Shown here: positions 21,031-31,829 of the stretch, one piece after another
How positions within the stretch are numbered: position 1 is the stretch's first letter
Layout of the letters: the number at the start of each line of letters is the position of its first letter
NCBI RefSeq assembly: GCF_902686445.1
Contig: NC_062225.1
Location: 91,438,581 to 91,502,580 of the forward strand
From: Sciurus carolinensis
Lineage: Eukaryota; Chordata; Mammalia; Rodentia; Sciuridae
Direction of reading: 5' to 3'
DNA length: 64,000 nucleotides
The notes under the pieces: generated by a model
The model's database searches: none
What the model was told of the DNA's origin: nothing
Seen by the model: only the letters and a program-made list of their open reading frames with translations
Program-made: the position numbers and the translations under genes

Positions 21031-21405
21031 ACTGCTGTAGCTGGAATCTTTTCCCCAAAAGTTTATGTTTTGGGAACCTAATATCCAAAATCACATGTTC
21101 GTGTTATTTAGAGGTGAGACTTTAGGAGGCAGTGAGGATGGAAGGTCTGGAGCAGCCTCTGCGATGGCCAGGGTTGCTTTCCAAGAAGAAGAAGAGAGGC
21201 CTGAGCTTGCAGGCCTGCAAGTTCACCACGGCACCCTCCACCCTGTGACCGGGCGGCACGAAGGCACCACCAGATGCCGGGCAGATGTTCATTCTCTTGG
21301 ACTCACCAGCCTACAGAACCCTGAGCCAAATAAGTTTCTATTCTTCATAAATTACATAGCATTAGCTGTTTTTTTCTTTCATAGCAACAGAAAACGAAGG
21401 CACTT
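21031..21405 (+). mobile_element. MaLR-type LTR (MST/MLT1-like), solo
   Basis: It begins ACTGCTGTAGCTGGAATC and contains a GCAGTGAGGATGG region. It ends with AACCCTGAGCCAAATAAGTT, CTTCATAAATTACATAGC and AGCAACAGAAAACG, which is the polyadenylation-signal-containing 3' end typical of these LTRs (consensus GAGCCAAATAAA ... AGCAACACAAAACGG). Part of a 171-codon plus frame (21065-21580) is made from this LTR. Confidence 0.8.
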
Positions 21406-23208
21406 GGCAAGTGCCTGCTCACTTAGTGGACGACCACTTTGTCTGGTCTCCTGTGCTGACCCCTGCTCACTTGCCTCTTCTGTACTGCTGCAGAGACCTG
21501 GCACGGTGGCAGCCATGTCCCACCTGCCTTTCCCTACAAACTCCACCCTTCACAGGACAGAGCTGCTCTTTGATGACTGACGACAGAGAATTGGGTCAGT
21601 GGAAGGAATGAGTGGCTTTCCAGGTCCTTGGTCACGATCTGCTTATGGATATGGCTGCTGCCACTGTCTGCTGCTGTCAGCCCGGTCCCTCAAGCCATAG
21701 GCGTCTACTGAAATTTAAGTTAGTTACACTGAAATAAGACTGAGGATTGGCTCCTGGTGGCTGCCCCGCATTCGAAGGTCTGTTTGCTGGCTGCTGTGCA
21801 CAGCACAGAGAGGCCGTGCTCATCATGGCAGCAAGTTCTGACGGCCAGCACTGCTGACCCTGCAGCAGCTCAGGAGCGCTGGTTTGGAAACACAGCCTCT
21901 GCTAAGTCCCTGACCATCCTCAGTCCTTGATTTTATTCCCCACCTCATCATAATGTAACACAAGGGCTCCTTTCTTCAAACAACTCAATTCCAAATTCCA
22001 TTTTAGGCCCTGCTGATAAATTTTATTCTTATTGCTCTGTGGCTCCAAGCTTTCTTAACACATTTTTATGGAGCGCAGTTCACCTTAACGGCTTTGATGT
22101 TGATGGCTATTTGAGATAAAGGCTGCAGTCCGCTGGTTTAAATCCCATCTACACGATATCAGCCGCAAACGCCTTCTGCATGGTCATCGGCATGGTCATC
22201 TGAAATGCAATAACACTGAGCTCACAGCTGGTTTCTCCATAATGGCTCCACAGGTTCTGGTTTGGAAGCTCTGCAAAATTGAGCTGTTCATGCTCGTTCA
22301 GTGAGGACCTGGGAGAGACGGCGAGTGGTGTTTACAGAACATCCATTCCCGCGCAGGGTCCTGTCTGTGTCCCCAGGGGCTCCTTTGCTGCTTCCTGCAG
22401 GGACCAGGACCCCCGGCTGCTGGCATCTCCATGGTGCTGTGAGCTGTGGAAAGCGCTTCCCAGCGAGTCTCCCTTCTGCAGGTGTCCAGGTGGCACTTCC
22501 AGTCAGCTGAGCAAGGGAGCTACAGGTAACCTGCCATTCTTTGAGTGAAGTAAAAAATGGTCTTTTTATGCTGTTTCTTTCTGTTTATATTCAATAGGTC
22601 AGATTCTATTTATTCCCATGGATCAGAATTCATCTCGATAGGGCCTCCAGAGGCAATGACTCCTAACAGGGTGATTTCAATTCCGGTCTTGAAGTTCCTC
22701 CTTCCACTCGTTTCTCCACTAGGCACGAGCTGCAGCCACCACTTCAGTGCTGCAGGTAGACCGGACGTTAGCGAGAACTACTTTGAGGAACACCGTCCCT
22801 TACAGCTGTCACATGCCTCACCTCTGTGAGCCCCGGAAGTCTGGACTGGGGCAGAGGATTCTGAGCCAGGAGAGGCTCAGGAGACCTGCCCACTGTGCTC
22901 CCCGGTCACCACCGGCTCCCACTCTGCGGGCTGCATTCCTGTTTCCTCTTGCCCCTGGCCCCCTGCCCTCACCCCCTCCTCTTCCTCATCCTCGCTGCCC
23001 TGTCCAGGTGCCCAGCCCCTCCTCCAGGGACCACCCCTCCCAGTGTCTCTGGGGCATCCTAAATAGACACCAAACACCCAAATCCCAGTGCAGTCTTCTG
23101 TATGGAACTTGAGTGCCCTGTGCTCACCTGAGGGGACACAGGCCACACAGCCATCTGCACTGCCACACACGCCTGGCAGGGGCTGGTGAACCATGAAGAC
23201 CACATGGA
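21406..23208. other. Unassigned DNA with a possible conserved non-coding element
   Basis: No gene recognised. 21960-22240 is an AT-richer patch with words such as GCTGATAAATTTTATTC and TGATGTTGATGGCTATTTG that look unlike neighbouring GC-drifted DNA. 22850-23100 is GC-rich with overlapping Pro/Arg-rich frames. Confidence 0.4.
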
Positions 23209-23370
23209 GTCCAGGAAGGGTTCAGAGAGGGGGAGTGGGAAGGAGGGGCCCAGAGGGAGGGAGGGGCCCAGAGGGAGGGAGGGGCCCAGAGGGAGGGAGG
23301 GAGGGGATCCAAGGGCGTGGGGAAGGGGGGGTCCAGGGGAGGGAGGGGGATGGAGAAGGAGGGGAAATGT
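23209..23370. repeat. Purine-rich, G-rich tandem repeat
   Basis: The 18-bp unit AGGGGCCCAGAGGGAGGG occurs three times exactly in tandem at 23244-23261, 23262-23279 and 23280-23297. It lies inside a longer G/A-rich tract. Four or more GGG runs at short spacing make the plus strand a strong G-quadruplex candidate. Gly/Arg- and Pro/Ser-rich frames on the two strands come from the repeat. Confidence 0.93.
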
Positions 23371-24125
23371 AGTCTAAATAGGCAAAAATCCAAAGTTCTT
23401 ACAACGTGGTCTCCACAAGTGGATACTCTGCCATAACCCAAAGGGCATTTCTCCACCTGTGGTAAAATGAGGCGCTTCCTTGGGAGCAGCCGGACAGACA
23501 GACACTGCATGGAGCCTCACAGATTTTGCTGATGTTTCTTAAATCCAGGTCTTGGAGCTCCCCTTAGGTTTTCACCGTGAGTCTGCACCCAGGGGCCAGG
23601 AGTCCCCAAGGCACACAGCCCTTCACTGGACAGACTAAGTGACCCCAAATGTCAAAGACTTCTCTGTTGAAATACTGGCAGACGCCTCTAAGTGTCACTT
23701 TAGACCTAAGACTCTCCTCCATGCTTTGCTGAGCACTCTTAGAATGGTGAAAATGAGAGAAGCAGGCTGAGCATGTGCATCTCCCCAAAGCCTATTTCTT
23801 TTAAAGTTGTGTTGACTTTCGCTCTTATCAAGACAAGCTGTATTCAATAGTCATCCCTCTCATGTTAAAGTTAAAGGAGATTAAAGAAGAATAAGGAGTG
23901 CAAGGTCCCCTGCAGAGAACAAAGGCGTTGGAGGGGGGCCACGCCAAGGGCCGAGGGAGTTCTGCGTCAGGCCTCGGTGTGCGCGACGGAGCCCTGGGCA
24001 CGCACACAGACGGGACGGACCCTTGGCTGTCCACAGAGAAGCCGTCAGGTCGGGCAGTGCAGGAGGCGGAGGCAGACCTGGACGGCCATCACACCAGGGC
24101 CGATGGAAATGATTCGCCCAGAGGA
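23371..24125. other. Unassigned DNA
   Basis: No gene or named repeat seen. Confidence 0.4.
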
Positions 24126-24200
24126 AGAGGGAGGTGGAGAGAGAGGGAGATGGAGACAGAGGGAGGCGGAGGGAGAGGGAGGTGGAGGGAGAGGGAACTG
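24126..24200. repeat. GGAGGGAGA-type purine-rich tract
   Basis: Repeated GGAGG(T/C)GGAG and GAGAGGGAG words form about 75 bases almost free of pyrimidines. There is no long perfect unit. Confidence 0.85.
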
Positions 24201-24291
24201 AAGAAAATAACCAAAACTGGAGTCCCGCCACCAGCTCCTGCAGGAGGAGGGGAAACTCGGTGCTAGTGCAAAACAGTGATTCAAACCACCT

Positions 24292-24372
24292 TCCAGATAA
24301 AGACATTGAGGTTTGATGAGGTGAAGAAATTGGTTAAAAATTACACAAACTAGCAGATTTTAGTAGAGAGTT
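24292..24372 (+). mobile_element. MIR SINE fragment
   Basis: AGATAAAGACATTGAGGTTT, GATGAGGTGAAGAAATTGG and AAATTACACAAACTAGCAG follow the MIR core order. Diverged and incomplete. Confidence 0.55.
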
Positions 24373-24461
24373 TTGAATATTTGATTTACCTCTCCAGATC
24401 AGTTCTCCATTGTCCTACAAGAGCGCTTATCTTCTTGTCTTGTTTTGTTTGCTTGACTTTT

Positions 24462-24907
24462 TTGAAGGCAGCAAAACACATATAACGTGAAATGTGCCCG
24501 ATAGCCGTGTTTAAGTTCAGTCAGCGGCAGAACGACATCGCAGATCCGTGTAGCCGTCCATCTTCAGGACCTGTTCTCCCTCCCAGTGGAGACCCCACCT
24601 CCTTTTCACAGTTCCTGGTTCCCCAGCCCCTCACTCCCACCACCCCGGCCTGTCTCTGGAGTTGATGGCTGCAGTGCCTCCTGTCAGCAGCTGTCCTTTT
24701 GTGAGTGGCTGATTTCCTGGACAGGTATCTTCGGGGTCCATCGTGCTGCAGCAGGTGCCGGGTCTGCTCCCTCCTGAGGCCGAGTAACACCCCGCCATGT
24801 GCAGAGACCACATTTTGTTGGCCTGTTCATCCGTCCATCCGTGGGCACCAGGTGTGTCTGTCTTTCAGCTACTGTGAATGGTGCTGCTATGACAGGAGAG
24901 CAGCAGA
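24462..24907 (-). mobile_element. Ancient L1, 3' UTR and end of ORF2, first part
   Basis: On the plus strand it follows the reverse complement of an L1 3' end. The words are CATATAACGTGAAATGTGCC, GTTTAAGTTCAGTCAGCGGC, CTGTCCTTTTGTGAGTGGCTG, then CCACATTTTGTTGGCCTG and GCTACTGTGAATGGTGCTGC. Many A/T consensus positions are G/C. The L1 is interrupted here by a MER2 element and resumes at 25228. Confidence 0.75.
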
Positions 24908-25225
24908 CAGGGACCGTCTCTGCTCAGTTTCCATGGGTGACTGGCTCCAGACTCCTGAGGACAACAAAACCCACAGACGCTCGATTCCCTCGTGCAATGA
25001 AACCTAGTATTCGCACATAACGAGCATCCTCCTGGGTGCCCTCACCGTCTCCAGAACACTTCCGGTACCTGGAGGCTGCAGTGCCTGTGAACAGCTCTTA
25101 TGCTGGATCGCTTAGGAAACAGCCACAGGAGAAACTCTACATGTTCAGACCGTGCTTTTCAAGCTGTTTCCATCAATGGTGGATTGGATTCCAGATGGGA
25201 ACCCACACACAGGAAGGCCTGACTG
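24908..25225. mobile_element. MER2 (Tigger-family, non-autonomous) DNA transposon, nearly full length
   Basis: The left end CAGGGACCGTCTCTGCTCAG aligns with the MER2 terminal repeat. Inside are ACAAAACCCACAGACGCTCG, GTATTCGCACATAACGAGC, CATCCTCCTGGGTGCC and TACATGTTCAGACCGTGC. The right end is GAAGGCCTGACTG. The length of about 318 bp is close to the family size as I recall it (about 345 bp). The bases on each side (GA at 24906-24907, CA at 25226-25227) are plausible decayed copies of the TA target-site duplication. There is no transposase, so it was mobilised in trans. Confidence 0.7.
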
Positions 25226-25227
25226 CA

Positions 25228-25498
25228 TCTGTCTGGCTTCTGCCTTCCCTTTTCTTGAGCAGGTACCTGGAAGTGATTTTTCTAGATCTTAGGGCCACTC
25301 TGTGTCTAAGTTCTCCACGCTGCTTCCTATAGTGGCCGTACCATCCGGGTTTCCACAGCAGTGCAGCAGTGTCCCCGTTTCTGTGCGTCCTCTGCGAAAC
25401 ATGTTACTTTACATTGTTTGCTCGTTTCGACAAGCCCACCCTAGTAGGTATGCGGTGGCGTCTGAATTTCATTTCTCTGTTTGTGAAGTTTTAAGAGC
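25228..25498 (-). mobile_element. Ancient L1, end of ORF2, second part
   Basis: The same L1 continues after the MER2 insertion: TCTGTCTGGCTTCTGCC, GAGCAGGTACCTGGAAGTG, CTATAGTGGCCGTACCATCC, then CAGCAGTGCAGCAGTGTCCC and ACCCTAGTAGGTATGCGGTG. These are in the correct order for the reverse complement of L1 ORF2. Confidence 0.7.
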
Positions 25499-26672
25499 TA
25501 CTTATAAAGCACAGACCATATCCCTCATTTGGCTCAGTGATGTCTGTCTCTGGGCTTCTGGTTTCTCAGACCCCCATGTCTGGCCTCCCAGCATGATGCT
25601 CCTTGGATCTCAGGCCCCATCTTGTGGCTCCAAAGCCGGCTTAGTGAACGGTCTCTTCCTTCCCCGGGGCGCTGTCTTTGGACCATCAACTAATGACAAT
25701 GCCGCAGTGTCAGGAAAGCACACTTCCAGTGCAGCCAGCAGACCCACTATTTACTCCGCCACCCGGATCAGTCCTGAACTCCCAAACAGGACGTGGGTGG
25801 AGGGACGCTGCATTTCATCTGCCACCACTCATCTGTAGTGCCACGTCCGCTACAACGTCAGGAGCACAGAGACCCTGCTATCTCCTCACTCGGGCTTCAG
25901 CGTTTACGAAAAAGTAAGTAGTTTGTTTGCAATACCCTTAAAATTAGGTCACGTTTCACCTATTTTAGAGGGGAAAAAAAAAAGAAAACCCTTTTAATGG
26001 CCCTCACTATGAGTTGCTGCTGGAAGAATTAGCCATCAATTTGAGTATTACACATAAAACAGCAATAAATATGATATTCATAATCCAAAATGAACCTCAT
26101 CAACCATTTACAAAGAACACCCAGTTTATTTAATGGGGTTGCGTTAATGCGTTGCTGTGAAGATAATAGCTCCAGACTGCTCATTTTCATGAGGGGATTG
26201 CCACTGGGTAGACATTCAGCCTTATGTTCATAAGCCTACTGAGAAGAAGGAAAACTCTAGGCTTTTTCCTTCCTGGCATGGAATAAAAGACATCCACACG
26301 TCCTAACCCTCCATGCTGAGAGGCGTGGATGTGCTGTATCTGGAGAGTCTTGCGCACACCTTCCCTTGCTCACTGTTGGTGAACTCCAGGGTGTTTATTC
26401 TGAGCACCCGGACTCTCCTGCAGCTCCCCAGCCCACCTGGATCTGCGCTGGGGGTCCCACAAGGCCAGGCCTGTTCCTGTGAGCAGCTGGCAGCCGGGAT
26501 GGCTCCGAGATCTCGAGGGCCTCTTCTCCTGACCCTCTGTTTCCAGAGCACATGGCGTTTCACCAAAACTGCCATCTTTATACTTTAAGCAGGATAGTTC
26601 CCCAAAATATTCTGTGGTGTGACTTAAAGATTCAAGAATCTTTGGCACCAGGCTAATGACAAAAGTTTGGCT
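25499..26672. other. Unassigned DNA with an AT-rich, conserved-looking patch
   Basis: 25950-26220 is AT-rich and carries GAATTAGCCATCAAT at 26026-26040 and TTTATTTAATGGGGTTGCG at 26125-26143. There is no repeat match. A sequence resembling a splice donor (AAAAAG/GTAAGTAG) lies at about 25912 but its frame matches no protein. Frames at 26303-26588 overlap on both strands. Confidence 0.35.
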
Positions 26673-26811
26673 TTTCTTTTTTTAATTTTATTTTTAGTTG
26701 CAAACGGACACAATACCTTCATTTTATTTAATTTTATGTGGGGCTGAGGATGGAACCCAGGGCCTCACACATGCTAGGCAAGCTCTTCACCACTGAGCCA
26801 CAACCCAGCCC
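26673..26811 (-). mobile_element. ID-type (tRNA-derived) SINE with target-site duplication
   Basis: On the minus strand it starts GGCTGGGTTGTGGCTCAGTG (a Pol III box A region), continues to CCTAGCATGTGTGAGGCCC and a box B GGTTCCATCCTC, and then has an AT-rich unique part and tail. Imperfect 9-bp direct repeats AAGTTTGGC (26663-26671) and AAGCTTGGC (26812-26820) flank it and fit a target-site duplication with one transition. Confidence 0.85.
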
Positions 26812-27599
26812 AAGCTTGGCCTGTTCTCCCCCAGAATTGTGAGGGTGGGAGACTGAATGGCAAAGGAGGCCAGTGACCACTTGGGAGAACTGACCATGGT
26901 CATGGATAAACCTCCTCTCTGAGCACCCCTGTCTCCTCCAGTCCCTGTCCAGTCTTGTCTCAGGTCATGGTGGCTGCGCTGTCTTCCTGGAACACCTTCA
27001 CATAGCCACATGTAACTCTGGAGGGACATGCAGTCTTGCACCCTTAGGAAAGCCAGCCAGGAGTAGATGGACACACGAGCACGTCACCTTCCAGATAGCA
27101 CAAGTACGATAGAGTGACAAGTGCTTCCATAGGTTTTGTTCTATTCCTATATTTTGATTTAAAAAAAAAAAACTCTTAGTAAAGAACAGCAATTTTCAAA
27201 AATATATAAAAATGCTAGTAAATGTAGAAATAGAAAATCAGGATTAAGAAATCCACTAAAGTGCACACCACCATTAACGCTGTTCGTTCGTTAAGCAGCC
27301 CGCTCAGGGACACTCCTCTTTCCTTGGCTGCCTTCAGTCCCTGCGCCGTGGAGTCAGGTGGGTGTACCCCACGGAGTGTGGCGCGCTCCCTTCACCTGCC
27401 TCTCCTGTCTTCACTCAACATCTCTGTCCAGTACACCTTGGCTTCCAGCCTGAACGGCAGCTGTGGCCCCTGTACGGTCTCCTCGTTTCTGGTTGGCTGT
27501 CTGCACATTGCGGTGACTGTCTGAATAGATTAACCTGATCTCTTTATTTTCCTCCAGCTCCCTCCCTTTCCTTTCTCACCCCTCCAAAAACATTCTGGC
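26812..27599. other. Unassigned DNA
   Basis: No gene recognised. A short A run at about 27161-27171 has no clear retrotransposon attached. Confidence 0.4.
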
Positions 27600-27935
27600 A
27601 CTCTGGCACTCCCCAAGGACTTAGAACTAAGTCTGGCCTCCTTCCCAGGGCCTCCAAGGACTGCAGAGCTGGCCCTCCTGCCTCCGCAGCTGCTTCTCTC
27701 TCTCAGGCCACACCACTAAGTGAGCTTGTCGCCATAATCGTAGTTCCAAACTTCTTTCTCTGAAAGAGTTCAGCTGCAACTATCACGCCCATCCCTTTCT
27801 TTTCTGGTCACTTTCCATCTCTTCCTATTAAGATCAGGAGCTCCACTTTGACTGTGCTGCTCAGAGCTGGGTTCCTTACCCAGCACAGAGGAGGTTGTCA
27901 ATGAACATTAGTCGGATGAGTGAATAAGTGATTCA
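27600..27935 (+). mobile_element. L2 LINE 3' end
   Basis: The final part follows the L2 3' end: AAGATCAGGAGCTCCAC, ACCCAGCACAGAGGAGGTTG, TCAATGAACATTAG, ATGAGTGAATAAGTG. Upstream there are C/T-rich words consistent with the L2 body, but their boundary is uncertain. Confidence 0.6.
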
Positions 27936-28586
27936 GGACTGCTCAGGACTCGGGGTCGCTCTGCTTAGTCTCAGTGTTTGGGAAGGGAGGCAATCCCAGG
28001 GAGTTCTGAAACACCTGCACTCCACCCCTTGGAAACCAGCAAGCTGCTCACTCCCAGGACCTGAGTTCCAGATCCTCTGTGTACTGGGTGTGGATTTTGC
28101 TCTATGTGAAGATGCACTTCACGCTCAGGCGAGTTCTATGATTCAAGGAGCCCAGGAGGAAATTCTACCTTCCTTTGTCTCATATGTTACCCCAGAGCTT
28201 ATCAGAGAGCCATCTTCCCTGGTTCTGCCCCAAGTGGTCCAGACTGCAGCTTTGACCCTGCGGGGCACCTTGAGCACCTGAGGTCTGGCAGCTCTGAGGA
28301 ACCTCTGACTCAACCTTGCCTTGGACAACCTGAGTGCGCGCTCATCTGTTCACCAGTTATCTCTTGACTGGGAAAGAGGAAGATAAGCTTTCCCCAAATA
28401 GGACAGAGTCAGAGTAGTAAAATAAAGCCACAAATAAATAACAACTCTCTAAATACTAACTTTACCAATCTGCGTAAGTCTGTGAACTATGCACTTTGGA
28501 GGCAAAGAGCCAAGGTGGGCCTTTACCTGCAGATGGACAGGTACTGACTCCACCAGCAGCTCCCAGGGTCTGCAGGTCCTGGCCTC
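27936..28586. other. Unassigned DNA
   Basis: No gene or named repeat. A 117-codon plus frame (27928-28281) has no family match. Confidence 0.4.
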
Positions 28587-28795
28587 AGACCCTGTAATTC
28601 CAGCAACTTGAGATACTGAGGAAGGAAGATTGTATGTCACACGTTCAAGGCCAGCCTCAGCAACTTAGTGAGGTTCTAAGCAACTAAGTGAGACCTTGGC
28701 TCAAAATTTAGGAAACTAAATAAAAATAAAAGTGCTGTGAATATAGCTTAGTGGTGAAGTGCCCCTGGGTTCAAGTTTCTGTGCCCCCCCAAATA
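28587..28795 (+). mobile_element. Dimeric SINE (B1-like plus ID-like), 5'-truncated
   Basis: CCTGTAATTCCAGCAACTTG, CGTTCAAGGCCAGCCTCAGC and CTAAGCAACTAAGTGAGACC are B1-like. They are followed by an ID-like part with TATAGCTTAGTGGTGAAGTG and GGGTTCAAGTTTCTG. The tail is A-poor. More diverged than the copy at 18068. Confidence 0.88.
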
Positions 28796-29708
28796 ATTCT
28801 GGCACTCTGGCACTGAGTCCTTGGGAGAAGCCACAGGGTGGCAGAGTGGCCAGCTGTCCGGGCACTGCCTCTTCATCTTATGAAAAGGTCACTCTTCTCA
28901 CATGAACTCTCCTTAGCCCCATTTTCTATTATTACTCCTGCGTTCATTTTTACACGTTTATATAAAGGAGATAATAGCTATTTCATGTGGTCCCGCGTAG
29001 CTGAGAGGAATGCTCCTCATCTTCAGCCAGAACCCCACCCTCGAGGAGAGATGCGCAGGTCCTCCTGAGCAGGGAGCTGGGGCCCTGCTGACCACAGGCC
29101 CAGGGACACAGCTGACAAGCATCGCTGACACCGAGGGGTCATCTCTCCTTTCTGGAGTCTGTTTCCTGCAGACGGTCAGGGCTTCCGTCAGGTGGAGTCT
29201 CCTCAGGTTGCCATCAGGTGGTCCATTCCATTTCGACTTTCTCAGAGCTGCAGACATGCCAGGATATGGTGCCCCTGGAGTGTTCCCAGCAGCACAAACC
29301 ATGGTAGAAGTGTGGCTTAGTGACCAGGACTGTGTGCGCGGTGGCTCTGTGACACCTCATCCACCTGGCACCTCATAGCATGAGAGACAAAATAGTACTA
29401 TTGACAGGGAGCCCAGGCCTTTGCTGCAGCCACGTGGGCAAATCAGCATCCACCGCCACCTGCGACCAGAGACGCAGTCCACGCCCAGGCCAGCGACCAT
29501 CAGCATCTGAGTGCACCCACAAGGCGCAGAGGGAATGTTATTATAATGAACAATTTCAGAACTCTGTATCAGATAACGACATTTTTAGAAGTAACATTTC
29601 TTCCTATGTTTATGGAAAACCACTTCTTTCCTCCTGAACTTCCAGAGACCCCTTGGAGAAGGAGTCTGTGGGGTAGATGTCTTTTGGGAAAGCTCAGGGG
29701 CTTTTTCC
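28796..29708. other. Unassigned DNA
   Basis: It starts with a 19-bp sequence also present at 27592 (see findings). No gene recognised in the frames at 28958-29378. Confidence 0.4.
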
Positions 29709-29798
29709 TTGGTCCTGAGGATCCAACCCAAGGGTGCTTTGATGTCCAGTCCTCTTTGTTTTCAAATTTTGAGAGTCTTGCTAAGTTGCTTTTCTAAG
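29709..29798 (-). mobile_element. Fragment of a dimeric SINE, old
   Basis: GGTCCTGAGGATCCAACCCAAGGGTG (reverse of the ID box B region) and TTGAGAGTCTTGCTAAGTTGC resemble the middle of the B1-ID dimer in reverse. The outer B1 end is missing. Confidence 0.55.
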
Positions 29799-30214
29799 TG
29801 TCAACGCCTGTGTGAGGAGGTCGGCCAGTCTCAGGCTTTGGTCCTTATGTCACCATGATGCAGACCGTGCAGTGATCTGTACTCCTGGGCAGTAGCTCCC
29901 TCACCAGGGAGACCTCTCCCTGGTGTTAGTGTGAGGACGGAGGCAAGCCGCCCTTCTGGGTGTCAACGTCATGCCTCACTCACATCAGCGTGCGGGGAAG
30001 CCAGTCTTCTCGTTCCCCAACGCTGGGGACATCACCATCCCACTGCCCTGTCTCCTGCCCTCTCCCAGCTGGCCTTTGTAGATGCTGCCATCTGCTTGGC
30101 CACCTTCCAGGCCCTGGTTTCCTCCTCCCTGGTCCCACCTCTTAGATCCATCAGTATGCTCCCATGATGGCTAAGCATTCTGAAACCCAAGTGTTATTGA
30201 TGTGACGTTCTTAA
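29799..30214. other. Unassigned DNA
   Basis: No gene or named repeat. It may contain more L2 body sequence leading into the next entry, but this is not certain. Confidence 0.35.
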
Positions 30215-30545
30215 ACCCTTCTTCCTCACTTGCCCTCAGTAGAAGATTCTAACTCCAGGCTGGTACCAGCCCTCCTGCTGGCTCTGTCCACTGATGGCTC
30301 CAGGTCAGCTCCCTTCTACTTCTGACCCACTGTAGGGCTGGATCAAGATGCACACCTGCTGTGAAGATGTAGGTTCCTTCCCCCGGGACCTCCTTGGCTC
30401 TGGTTTACTTCTTCAGTCCCTCCACTCCCCCCTTCAGGACACCTTCTTCTGAGCTACTTTAAGGCAAGCTTCATTTTTTCCACTTTTTCTTCTTACACTG
30501 AACAGAGTTCCTGGGATCCAGTAGATGCCCAGGTCCAAATCACTG
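30215..30545 (+). mobile_element. Probable L2 LINE fragment
   Basis: CACCTTCTTCTGAGCTACTT, then a TTCTTACACTGAACAGAGTT region and GATCCAGTAGATGCCCAGG resemble the order of words in the L2 3' part. Diverged. Confidence 0.4.
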
Positions 30546-31420
30546 GGGGTTGAAGGATGAAAGGCTCAGGGTGATTTCTATGGAAGCAACCACTGGACTC
30601 CTCCTGGGGAACTTTCCAGAAATAAGCTGTTGCTCTGGATGGAATTGACCTGCTTTGGGAGCACTGGAAGTCCTCTTATTTGATCTCATTTTCTGCTCTG
30701 TTATTCTGATACTGATACATTTTGAGTGTTCTCTAATTTTCGCAATTATTATAAAGATTTCATTGGTGGCTACCATGTGCTGTTGAGCATGAACAATGAG
30801 CAACAGATATGAAAGGGTCTCCACCCGGCACTCGTGTGGAGTAGGTAGACGGCTAGAGAGCAAGTGCTTCTTGACTTTGGAGAAGAAGCAAACTGCCTTG
30901 TGGGTAAAGTTGAGAATTTGGGGCCATAGAACATTCATTTTCACCGTGCATAGTTCTTTGGTTCATTCTTCCTTCTGTTTTTTATTCTAGATGAACTGTT
31001 TGTTAGATGGATGATCATTAGGTAGTTACCATAAAGGCAACATGGTGACAATGGCAAACAGAGCGGGGTCTCCGGCCTCAGCCTAGTGCTGCCCTGGCAG
31101 GCACCAGCCCACAGCCTGACAGCGGGGCACAGCTTTCTCCTGCAGGCGCTCCTCTCAGGAGAAGGTTCCTGCAGGGATTCTTCTTGAAGTTCAGCCACCC
31201 AGAACGCTTGACCCTCAAGACCAAAGTGCAGACCAAACCTGTGGCTTGGATCTGGAATGTCCCCTGAAGTCTCCAGCCTTGAAGGCTTGGTCCCCAAGGC
31301 AGCAATGTCCAGAGCTGGGACTCTGGGGAAGAGAGTGGATCAGGAGGTCTCTGCCCTCATCTCTGGATGAATCCATTCACAGCTGAAAGGATTGCTGGGA
31401 GGTGGTTGGAAGGGAAGCAG
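30546..31420. other. Unassigned DNA
   Basis: No gene recognised. A minus frame at 30540-30944 (134 codons) in AT-moderate DNA has no known domain. Confidence 0.4.
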
Positions 31421-31813
31421 GTGGGCACTGGGTTCAAAAGCCCCGGCAAGAGCAATGTAGAGGAGGAACAGTTCACTTGGGTTCAGTTTCAGACTGGCTG
31501 ACCTCAGACCTTTGGGCCCGTGGTGAGGCAGAACCTTGTAGTGGAAGGGCACGGAGGAGGCAGCTCAGAACATGGCCACAAGGAAGCAGACAACTCCACT
31601 CACCAAGGACAAAATAGAAACCCCAAAGTCAAGTCCTCAGTGACCACCTCCTTCAGCCACAACCCTCCTGCCTAGTTACTGCCCAGTTAGTTCATATCAG
31701 TAGATGAATCCACTAACAAGGTTACACCTCATAATTATATCATTTCACCTCTGAAAATTCTCACTTGCCCCATGTGAGTTTTTTGGGGGACACCTCATAC
31801 CTAAATCATGACA
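31421..31813 (-). mobile_element. MaLR-type LTR, full-length-looking, minus strand
   Basis: The minus strand begins TGTCATGATTTAGGTATGAG, GTGTCCCCCAAAAAACTC and ends with TTGCTCTTGCCGGGGCTTTTG. The plus-strand words in between, such as CCTTCAGCCACAACCCTCC and GATGAATCCACTAACAAGG, fit the reverse complement of rodent MaLR LTRs. Confidence 0.75.
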
Positions 31814-31829
31814 GGTATTGTTGGACTAA

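Noticed and set aside
21065..21580. 171-codon plus-strand open frame
   Set aside because: The first two thirds are the MaLR LTR at 21031-21405.
26673..26811. tRNA gene
   Set aside because: Box A and box B-like words are present, but they belong to an ID-type SINE with an A-rich tail and target-site duplication. No cloverleaf is evident.
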